Shown piece by piece: positions 36,431 through 42,496 of a stretch of 42,496 bases of DNA. The DNA is from Sulfuritalea sp. Its GTDB lineage: Bacteria > Pseudomonadota > Gammaproteobacteria > Burkholderiales > Rhodocyclaceae. Numbering within the stretch: the first letter of the stretch is position 1; the number at the start of each line of letters is the position of its first letter. A model generated the notes under the pieces. That model did no database searches and had not been told where the DNA came from. It saw only the letters and a list, made by a program, of their open reading frames with translations. A program made the translations under genes and the position numbers. Where the stretch lies: assembly GCA_011526165.1 (NCBI GenBank), contig WYAY01000003.1:1-42496 (forward strand). Direction: 5' to 3'.

Positions 36431-37896
36431 GCCGTTCGGTGTTCAATGCCGTCGCGGCCTTCCTGCTCGGCGCGGCATCCGTCCTCGGCTACGCGCCGTT
36501 CCTGTTGTTTCCGCTGCCGATCCTTGCCCTGGCGGCGCTGGCCTGGCTGTGGCGGGACGCCGCGCCACGCCGCGCGGCCCTGCTCGGCTTCGCCTTCGGC
36601 GCCGGCCTGTTCCTCGCCGGCGTCTCCTGGGTGTATGTCAGCATGCATGTCTTCGGCGGCATGCCGCCGCTGCTTGCCGGACTGGCGGCCTTCCTCTTCT
36701 GCTGCCTGCTGGCGCTGTTTCCGGCCCTGGCGGGCTTTCTGTTCGCCAGGCTGCGCAGCCGCCGCCTGTTCGCCGACGCGCTGCTCGGCGCCGCCGCCTG
36801 GACGCTGGCGGAGTGGCTGCGCGGCTGGCTGCTGACCGGCTTCCCCTGGCTGGCCTTCGGCTATGCCCAGACGCCGCCGAGCCCGCTGGCCGGCTATGCG
36901 CCCGTGCTCGGCGTGTACGGCGTGGGCTTCGTCGCCGCCCTGATCGCCGTCCTGGCGGGGCTGACTTTTGCGGAACGCCGCCACGGGCTGCAGGCTGGCG
37001 TGGCGGCGCTCATCCTGCTGGCGGTCGGCGCCGGGCTGATGCGCATCGAATGGACGCAGCCCGTCGGCAAGCCGCTCAGCATCAGCCTGCTGCAGGGGAA
37101 CATCGAACAGAGCCTGAAATGGCAGCCGGAACGCCTGCCGCTGTCGCTCGACGCCTATCTGCGGCTGGCCCGCGCCCATCCGGCGCAGCTCGTCGTGCTG
37201 CCCGAGACGGCGCTGCCGCTGATGCTCGACCAGCTGCCGCGCGACTACCTCGCCGAACTGCGCCGCCCGGCCGGCGGCGGCCTGCTGCTCGGCATCGCCG
37301 CGCAGGACGCGCAGGGGCGCTACACCAACAGCGCCGTCGGCTTCGCGGCGGACGGCGTGCAGGCCTACAGCAAGCGCCACTTGGTGCCCTTCGGCGAATT
37401 CACGCCGCCGGCCTTCGCCTGGACGCTGGCGCTGCTGAAGATCCCCATGTCGAACTTCACGCCCGGCGTCGCCCGGCAGCCGCTGCTGGCCCTGGCGGGG
37501 CAGCAGCTGGCGGTGAACATCTGCTACGAGGACGTCTTCGGCGAGGAGATCATCCGCGCCCTGCCCGAGGCGACGCTGCTGGTGAATCTGTCCAACACGG
37601 CCTGGTTCGGCGACTCGCTGGCGCAGCCGCAGCATCTGCAGATCGCCCAGATGCGGGCGCTGGAGACCGGCCGCGCCATGCTGCGCGCCACCAATACCGG
37701 CATGACCGCCATCGTCGGCCCGGATGGCCGCGTCGAGCGCGTGCTGCCGCCCTTCAGCGAGGGCGCGCTGGTCGGCGAGGTGAGCGGCCGCAGCGGCGCC
37801 ACGCCCTATGTCCGCTGGGGCAATGCCGCCGCTCTGCTGCTGGTGGCCGCCGGGCTGCTTGTTCCCCTGACCGGTTTACGCCGCAGTGCACATTGA
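36427..37896 (+). CDS. lnt: Apolipoprotein N-acyltransferase
   Basis: A 489-residue inner-membrane enzyme that adds the third acyl chain to lipoproteins. About six N-terminal membrane segments precede a periplasmic nitrilase-fold domain with catalytic E260 (LPETALPL), K316 (YSKRHLVPFGE) and C366 (NICYEDVFGE). A final hydrophobic segment lies at the C terminus. ATG overlaps the corC stop. Residues about 174-181 (AVLAGLTF), at the end of a membrane segment, are encoded by repeat copy 8. A strong terminator follows. Confidence 0.95.
   Translation: MSRSVFNAVAAFLLGAASVLGYAPFLLFPLPILALAALAWLWRDAAPRRAALLGFAFGAGLFLAGVSWVYVSMHVFGGMPPLLAGLAAFLFCCLLALFPALAGFLFARLRSRRLFADALLGAAAWTLAEWLRGWLLTGFPWLAFGYAQTPPSPLAGYAPVLGVYGVGFVAALIAVLAGLTFAERRHGLQAGVAALILLAVGAGLMRIEWTQPVGKPLSISLLQGNIEQSLKWQPERLPLSLDAYLRLARAHPAQLVVLPETALPLMLDQLPRDYLAELRRPAGGGLLLGIAAQDAQGRYTNSAVGFAADGVQAYSKRHLVPFGEFTPPAFAWTLALLKIPMSNFTPGVARQPLLALAGQQLAVNICYEDVFGEEIIRALPEATLLVNLSNTAWFGDSLAQPQHLQIAQMRALETGRAMLRATNTGMTAIVGPDGRVERVLPPFSEGALVGEVSGRSGATPYVRWGNAAALLLVAAGLLVPLTGLRRSAH
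36945..36968 (-). repeat. 24-bp dispersed repeat, copy 8
   Basis: On the minus strand: AAAGTCAG core and GGACGGCG end. It lies inside lnt, antisense to it. Confidence 0.65.
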
Positions 37897-37995
37897 CCCG
37901 GGCCGCCTAAATGTGCAGAATCCGCCCACCCAGCAAATGCCGGATCGAATTGAACAAGGCAAGGCGGACAGCATGGTCTGCCGTGGGAGGAGGGG

Positions 37996-38025
37996 AAACG
38001 GGGGCTTCGGCCCCCGTTTCTTTTT
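37996..38025 (+). terminator. Rho-independent terminator after lnt
   Basis: A 10-bp stem AAACGGGGGC with loop TTCG and its complement, followed by TCTTTTT. It is correctly oriented to end the miaB-lnt transcript. Confidence 0.93.
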
Positions 38026-38048
38026 GGGAAACCCGGTTCAGGGATTCC

Positions 38049-38369
38049 TTAATACCCGAGCGTGTGGCTGCCGAGATCGACGGTGAGCACGCCGCGGCCG
38101 ATGGCGGCGGCGGCGGCGCGCACGAACTGCTTCGCCCAGGGCGTCGGCTCGGCCCAGGCGGCGTCCTTCTGCGTCTTGGCGAGACAGAGGATCTTGTCGG
38201 CCAGCAGCAGCTTGCCGACGGGATTGGTCGGCACGCAGCCGGCCGTCTCGAATTCCCGGCCCAGCCATTCCTGCGCCTGGCGCGCATCCAGACCGGCGAG
38301 GTCGGCGTCGTGCAGCTCGAACTCATGCCGCTCGCCGTTGCCGGTGACAACCGTGACGTGACAGCCCAT
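38049..38369 (-). CDS. Hypothetical protein, 106 aa
   Basis: I do not recognise the family. The frame is clean and has an ATG at 38369. The N-terminal half reads like a small beta-rich domain ([22 protein letters not shown]). It is followed by a helical stretch ([34 protein letters not shown]) and a short C-terminal strand ([15 protein letters not shown]). Cys are at positions 3, 45 and 62. It is the only minus-strand gene in this part and is divergent from glyQ, so it is transcribed alone. Confidence 0.7.
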   Translation of the reverse strand: MGCHVTVVTGNGERHEFELHDADLAGLDARQAQEWLGREFETAGCVPTNPVGKLLLADKILCLAKTQKDAAWAEPTPWAKQFVRAAAAAIGRGVLTVDLGSHTLGY

Positions 38370-38562
38370 CGCTGGCTCCGCTAGTGTTGGAACGGGCGAA
38401 TGTTACCCCATCCGCCCTGCCCGCACAGTCGCAGGCCCGACATTCTCCGCACCAACCGGGCACGATTCCGCTTTGCCGGCGCAAGGGCGAAAAGCCCGGG
38501 CAAGGCGCGTTCCGCGAAGGAAAGCCTGTAAAATCGCGCTTTTGCGATTCGGCAGTCGATTC
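38370..38562. promoter_or_regulatory. Divergent intergenic region with possible glyQ promoter
   Basis: 193 bp between the 106-aa gene (-) and glyQ (+). TAAAAT at 38529-38534 is a likely -10 for glyQ, though its -35 is weak. It overlaps a 6-bp hairpin AATCGC-GCTTTT-GCGATT (38532-38549) that would lie at the start of the transcript. No T-box or other riboswitch pattern is evident. Confidence 0.45.
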
Positions 38563-39480
38563 ATGCCCACGTTCCAGGAAATCATTCTTCGTCTCCAGGC
38601 GTTCTGGGACAAGCAGGGCTGCGCCCTGCTGCAACCCTACGACATGGAAGTCGGCGCCGGCACCAGCCACACCGCCACCTTCCTGCGCGCCCTCGGCCCC
38701 GAGCCCTGGAAGGCCGCTTACGTGCAGCCCTCGCGCCGGCCCAAGGACGGCCGCTACGGCGAGAACCCCAACCGCATGCAGCACTACTACCAGTACCAGG
38801 TGGTGCTGAAGCCCGCGCCGAAGGACATCCTCGAACTGTATCTCGGCTCGCTCGAGGCGCTCGGCTTCGACCTGAAGCGGAACGACGTGCGCTTCGTCGA
38901 GGACGACTGGGAAAACCCGACGCTGGGCGCCTGGGGCCTCGGCTGGGAGGTGTGGCTGAACGGCATGGAGGTCACGCAATTCACCTATTTCCAGCAGGTC
39001 GGCGGCATCGACTGCAAGCCGATCACCGGCGAGATCACCTACGGCCTGGAGCGCCTGGCAATGTACCTGCAGGGCGTCGAGAACGTCTTCGACCTGACCT
39101 ATGCACCGGGCCTGAAATATGGCGACGTCTTCCACCAGAACGAAGTCGAGCAGAGCGCCTACAACTTCGAGCACAGCAACGTCGAGTTCCTGCTGCACGC
39201 CTTCGGCGCGCACGAGGGCAATGCGAAGCACCTGATGGAGCAGCAGCTCGCGTTGCCGGCGTATGAGCAGGTCCTCAAGGCGGCGCACACCTTCAACCTG
39301 CTCGACGCGCGCGGCGCCATCTCGGTGACCGAGCGCGCCGCCTACATCGGCCGCATCCGCAACCTGGCGCGCAGCGTCGCGCAGAGCTACGTCGACAGCC
39401 GCGCCCGCCTCGGCTTCCCGATGGCGCCGAAGGCCTGGGCCGACGAAGTGACCGCCGCGCTGGCGAAGAGGGCGGACTGA
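38563..39480 (+). CDS. glyQ: Glycyl-tRNA synthetase, alpha subunit
   Basis: A 305-residue class II aminoacyl-tRNA synthetase subunit of the bacterial alpha2beta2 type. Clear family sequence is [54 protein letters not shown] and the [20 protein letters not shown] motif 3 region. The ATG at 38563 was chosen over in-frame upstream starts because the family begins with this segment. It is followed by glyS after 1 bp. Confidence 0.97.
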   Translation: MPTFQEIILRLQAFWDKQGCALLQPYDMEVGAGTSHTATFLRALGPEPWKAAYVQPSRRPKDGRYGENPNRMQHYYQYQVVLKPAPKDILELYLGSLEALGFDLKRNDVRFVEDDWENPTLGAWGLGWEVWLNGMEVTQFTYFQQVGGIDCKPITGEITYGLERLAMYLQGVENVFDLTYAPGLKYGDVFHQNEVEQSAYNFEHSNVEFLLHAFGAHEGNAKHLMEQQLALPAYEQVLKAAHTFNLLDARGAISVTERAAYIGRIRNLARSVAQSYVDSRARLGFPMAPKAWADEVTAALAKRAD

Positions 39481-39481
39481 G

Positions 39482-41575
39482 ATGACGACGAAAAACCTGC
39501 TCGTCGAACTGTTCGTCGAGGAACTGCCGCCGAAGGCGCTGAAGAGTCTTGGCGAGGTTTTTGCGGACAAGATGCTGAACCAGTTGGTACGGTTCAATCT
39601 CAAACTTCGCGATCCTAGGGGGATGGTTGCTTATGCCAGCCCCCGTCGCTTGGCCGTATATATTCCAGACGTTGAAAGCCAGGCACCGGACGCGAAAGAA
39701 ACCAAGAAGCTGATGCCTGTGGCCGTCGCGCTTGATGCCAGTGGCAATGCCACCCCCGCCTTGCTGAAAAAACTCGCGGCGCTTGGACAGGACGCGTCGG
39801 TCGTTCAAATGCTCAAGCGCGCGATGGACGGCAAGGCGGAAGTGCTGTTCCTCGACAGCGTCGTGCCTGGAGCGACGCTGGCCGATGGTCTCCAGATCGC
39901 AATCGAAGCGGCGCTCGCCGCATTGCCGATCCCGAAGGTCATGAGCTATCAGTTGCAGGACGGCTGGAACAGCGTGAAATTTGTACGCCCGGCGCACCGG
40001 CTGGTGGCGCTGCACGGCGCCGATGTCGTGCCGGTTTCCGTGCTCGGCCTGCAGGCGGGACGCGAAACACTGGGCCACCGCTTCGAGGCGGCGCATCCTG
40101 TCGTGTCGATCAAGGATGCCGACAGCTATGCGCAGCAGATGGAGACGGAAGGCGCCGTGATCGCCGGCTTCGAAGCGCGCCGCGCCGAGATCGAGAAGCA
40201 GCTCAAGGCCGCCGCAGCCAAGGAAGGGCTGAAGCCCATCGAGGACGTGGCGCTGCTCGACGAAGTGACGGCGCTGGTCGAACGGCCGAACGTGCTGGCC
40301 TGCCGCTTCGAGCAGGAATTCCTCGACGTGCCGCAGGAATGCCTGATCCTCACCATGAAGGCCAACCAGAAATACTTCCCGCTGCTGGATGCCGCCGGCA
40401 GGCTGACCCACAAGTTCCTCGTCGTCAGCAACATCCGGCCGGCCGATCCCTCCGCAGTGGTCGGCGGCAACGAGCGCGTGGTGCGCCCGCGCCTGGCCGA
40501 CGCCAAGTTCTTCTTCGACCAGGACCGCAAGAAGTCCCTGATGGATCGCATTCCCGGCCTGTCCAAGGTGGTCTATCACAACAAGCTCGGCACCCAGGGC
40601 GAGCGCGTCGAGCGCGTCGCGGCGCTGGCCCGCGCCATCGGCCAGCAGCTGGGCGGCGAGACCCTGGCGAACCAGGCCGACCGCGCCGCGGTGCTGTCGA
40701 AGGCCGACCTGCTGACCGACATGGTCGGCGAATTCCCCGAGCTGCAGGGCACCATGGGCCGCTATTACGCGCTGCACGACGGCGAGCCCGCCGAGATCGC
40801 CGACGCCATCGAGGATCACTACAAGCCGCGTTTCGCCGGCGACGAACTGCCGCGCGGGCCTGTCGGCCTGTGCGTGGCGCTGGCCGACAAGCTGCAGACC
40901 CTGGCCGACATGTTCGGCATCGGACAACTGCCGACCGGCGACAAGGATCCCTTCGCCCTGCGCCGCCATGCGCTGGGCGTGATCCGCATGCTGATCGAGC
41001 GCGACCTGCCGCTCGACCTCGCCTGGCTGTTCCGGGCGGCCAAGCTGGCCGACGCCAAGGTCGCCGAGCAGTTGTCGGACTTCATCTACGAACGTCTCGC
41101 CGGCAGCCTGCGCGAGCAGGGATATTCGGCGCTGGAGGTGGATGCTGTCCTCGGTCTGGCGCCGCAGCGGCTCGGCGACATTCCGAAGCGCCTGGCGGCC
41201 GTGCGCGCCTTCACGGCCCTGCCCGAAGCCGCCAGCCTCGCCGCCGCCAACAAGCGTGTCGGCAACATCCTGAAGAAAGTCAGTCCCGGCGAGACGGCGA
41301 AAGTCGACGCGGCGCTGCTCAGGGAGCCGGCCGAATTGGCATTGAACGCCGCGCTGGCCGAGGCCAAGCCGAAGTCCGATGCGGCCTTCGAGCGCGGCGA
41401 CTACACCAGCTCGCTGCAGGCGCTGGCGGCGCTGAAAGGCCCGGTCGACGCCTTCTTCGACCACGTCATGGTGAACGTCGACGATGCCGCGCTGCGCGCC
41501 AACCGCCTCGGCCTGCTCGCCGGGCTGCATGCCGCCATGAACCGCGTCGCCGACCTGTCCAGGCTTTCCGCATGA
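39482..41575 (+). CDS. glyS: Glycyl-tRNA synthetase, beta subunit
   Basis: A 697-residue tRNA-binding subunit partnering GlyQ. It begins LLVELFVEELPPKALK and contains the EFLDVPQECLILTMKANQKYFPL and DKLQTLADMFGIG family motifs, with a C-terminal anticodon-binding DALR-like region. Length is typical (about 690-700). The segment at about 599-606 (KVSPGETA), in the variable loop after NKRVGNIL, is encoded by repeat copy 9. Its 5' third (39590-39840) is visibly less GC-rich than the surroundings. The stop overlaps the gmhB ATG. Confidence 0.97.
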   Translation: MTTKNLLVELFVEELPPKALKSLGEVFADKMLNQLVRFNLKLRDPRGMVAYASPRRLAVYIPDVESQAPDAKETKKLMPVAVALDASGNATPALLKKLAALGQDASVVQMLKRAMDGKAEVLFLDSVVPGATLADGLQIAIEAALAALPIPKVMSYQLQDGWNSVKFVRPAHRLVALHGADVVPVSVLGLQAGRETLGHRFEAAHPVVSIKDADSYAQQMETEGAVIAGFEARRAEIEKQLKAAAAKEGLKPIEDVALLDEVTALVERPNVLACRFEQEFLDVPQECLILTMKANQKYFPLLDAAGRLTHKFLVVSNIRPADPSAVVGGNERVVRPRLADAKFFFDQDRKKSLMDRIPGLSKVVYHNKLGTQGERVERVAALARAIGQQLGGETLANQADRAAVLSKADLLTDMVGEFPELQGTMGRYYALHDGEPAEIADAIEDHYKPRFAGDELPRGPVGLCVALADKLQTLADMFGIGQLPTGDKDPFALRRHALGVIRMLIERDLPLDLAWLFRAAKLADAKVAEQLSDFIYERLAGSLREQGYSALEVDAVLGLAPQRLGDIPKRLAAVRAFTALPEAASLAAANKRVGNILKKVSPGETAKVDAALLREPAELALNAALAEAKPKSDAAFERGDYTSSLQALAALKGPVDAFFDHVMVNVDDAALRANRLGLLAGLHAAMNRVADLSRLSA
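41276..41299 (+). repeat. 24-bp dispersed repeat, copy 9
   Basis: AAAGTCAGTCC core and GAGACGGCG end. It lies inside glyS in the sense orientation and is read in frame as KVSPGETA. Confidence 0.75.
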
Positions 41576-42105
41576 AGCTGGTCATCCTCGACCGCGACGG
41601 CGTCATCAACCACGAAAGCGACCAGTTCATCAAGTCGCCGGACGAGTGGCGTCCGCTGCCGGGCAGCCTGGAGGCGATCGCCCGCCTGACGCAGTGGGGT
41701 TATCGCGTGGTGGTGGCGACCAACCAGTCGGGCGTCGGGCGCGGCCTGTTCGACATGGACGCCCTGAATGCCATCCACGACAAGATGATCAAGGCCGTGG
41801 CGCTGGCCGGCGGACGCATCGATTCGATCTTCTTCTGCCCGCATGGCGCGGATTCGACCTGCGAATGCCGCAAGCCGAAGCCCGGCATGCTGCGCGAGAT
41901 CGCCCAGCGCTATACCACCGACCTCAAGGGCGTGCCCGCCATCGGCGACAGCCTGCGCGACCTGCAGGCGGCCGTCGCCATGGGTGCCCAGCCCATCCTC
42001 GTGCTGACCGGCAAGGGTGCCAAGACCCACGACCATCCCGACCTGCCGCGCGAGACGCTGGTGTTTCCCGACCTGGCCGCGGCGGCGGCGCATATTGCCG
42101 CATGA
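41572..42105 (+). CDS. gmhB: D-glycero-D-manno-heptose-1,7-bisphosphate 7-phosphatase
   Basis: A 177-residue HAD-superfamily phosphatase of the histidinol-phosphatase-like subclass, acting in ADP-heptose synthesis for LPS. The nucleophile motif D7-R-D9-G-V-I-N, the second motif VVVATNQSGVGRG, the zinc loop C89/H91/C97/C99 (CPHGADSTCECRKPKPG) and the final acidic motif IGDSLRDLQAA are all present. ATG overlaps the glyS stop. The stop overlaps the acyltransferase ATG. Confidence 0.93.
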   Translation: MKLVILDRDGVINHESDQFIKSPDEWRPLPGSLEAIARLTQWGYRVVVATNQSGVGRGLFDMDALNAIHDKMIKAVALAGGRIDSIFFCPHGADSTCECRKPKPGMLREIAQRYTTDLKGVPAIGDSLRDLQAAVAMGAQPILVLTGKGAKTHDHPDLPRETLVFPDLAAAAAHIAA

Positions 42106-42496
42106 CCCGCAAGGCGCCCAGGCCGAGCCTGCCGATCATCCTGCGCTCGGCCCTCTTCATGGGGGTGCTGGTGGTATTCACGGTGCCCTACGCCCTCGGC
42201 GTCATGCTCTGCTTCCCGCTGCCGCACCGCTGGCGTCGGCGGTCGGTGGTGCCCTGGGTGCATGTCGCCTGCTGGCTGATCGAGCACGTGCTGGGCATCG
42301 ACTATCGCATCCTCGGCCGCGAGAACATCCCCGACCGCCCCTCGGTTATCCTCTCGAAGCATCAGTCGGCCTGGGAGACCATCGTGCTGCAGCGGGTCTT
42401 CCCGTGGACGCTGTTCGTCTGGAAGAAGGAGCTGAAGATGCTGCCCTTCTTCGGCTGGGCGCTGGCCGCCACGCCGATGATCTCGGTGGACCGCGG
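42102..42496 (+). CDS. plsC: 1-acyl-sn-glycerol-3-phosphate acyltransferase (partial, runs off the window)
   Basis: The first 131 codons of an inner-membrane acyltransferase. Two N-terminal hydrophobic segments (ILRSALFMGVLVVFTVPYAL and HVACWLIEHVLGI) precede the catalytic H-x4-E/D motif, here KHQSAWET. FVWKKELKMLPFFGWALA and the start of the ISVDR motif follow, where the window ends. It would make phosphatidic acid from lysophosphatidic acid. ATG 42102 overlaps the gmhB stop (ATGA). Confidence 0.93.
   Translation, partial: MTRKAPRPSLPIILRSALFMGVLVVFTVPYALGVMLCFPLPHRWRRRSVVPWVHVACWLIEHVLGIDYRILGRENIPDRPSVILSKHQSAWETIVLQRVFPWTLFVWKKELKMLPFFGWALAATPMISVDR

Overview
The window is a GC-rich stretch of chromosome from a betaproteobacterium. 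Housekeeping gene order suggests a Rhodocyclales/Sterolibacteriaceae-like genome: yacG next to a Nudix-ThiE fusion, miaB-phoH-ybeY-corC-lnt, and glyQ-glyS-gmhB-plsC. The exact genus cannot be read from the sequence. Genes are densely packed, with many 1-4 bp stop/start overlaps, and no gene-free stretch exceeds 300 bases.

Layout. 1-3269: yacG, a Nudix/ThiE-like fusion, a DUF815 ATPase and the lytic transglycosylase mltA. 3270-4643: amtB behind a sigma-54-type promoter. 4736-14690: a LysR regulator and a protocatechuate 4,5-cleavage (meta) operon in the order ModA-like protein, OMA hydratase (ligJ type), CHA aldolase (ligK type), a broken NAD-binding dehydrogenase, PDC hydrolase (ligI type), ligA, ligB, ligC, then an aldo/keto reductase and pobA. 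14838-24554: Rieske vanillate demethylase vanA, GntR regulator, reductase vanB, then without a break a full corrinoid methyl-transfer set: MetV-MetF fusion, corrinoid protein, UroD-family methyltransferase, a B12-activation-domain protein, an ASKHA/ferredoxin corrinoid activator and a methyl-THF methyltransferase. 24559-30317: two amidohydrolases, an orphan TRAP solute-binding protein, a feruloyl-CoA synthetase-like ligase and a decapitated alpha/beta hydrolase. 30392-42496: dsbC, a UbiH-family hydroxylase, tRNA-Met, a small unknown gene, miaB, phoH, ybeY, corC, lnt, an unknown gene, glyQ, glyS, gmhB and the start of plsC.

How it works together (inference). 4-Hydroxybenzoate (PobA) and methoxylated lignin monomers such as vanillate (VanAB and/or the corrinoid system) converge on protocatechuate, which LigAB, LigC, LigI, LigJ and LigK take to pyruvate and oxaloacetate. 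The feruloyl-CoA synthetase would activate ferulate-type acids upstream. The most unusual content is the apparent co-transcription of an oxygen-dependent O-demethylase (VanAB) with an acetogen-style, oxygen-independent corrinoid O-demethylase whose methyl group would enter the folate pool through MetVF.

Non-coding structure. A 24-bp dispersed motif occurs nine times across the window, six of them inside genes and always in one of two fixed reading frames. A 267-bp MITE-like element sits between ligC and the aldo/keto reductase. A paired-hairpin REP element lies next to the broken dehydrogenase. A matching pair of candidate LysR boxes flanks the lysR gene in inverted orientation, and a 13-bp palindrome overlaps the vanA promoter.
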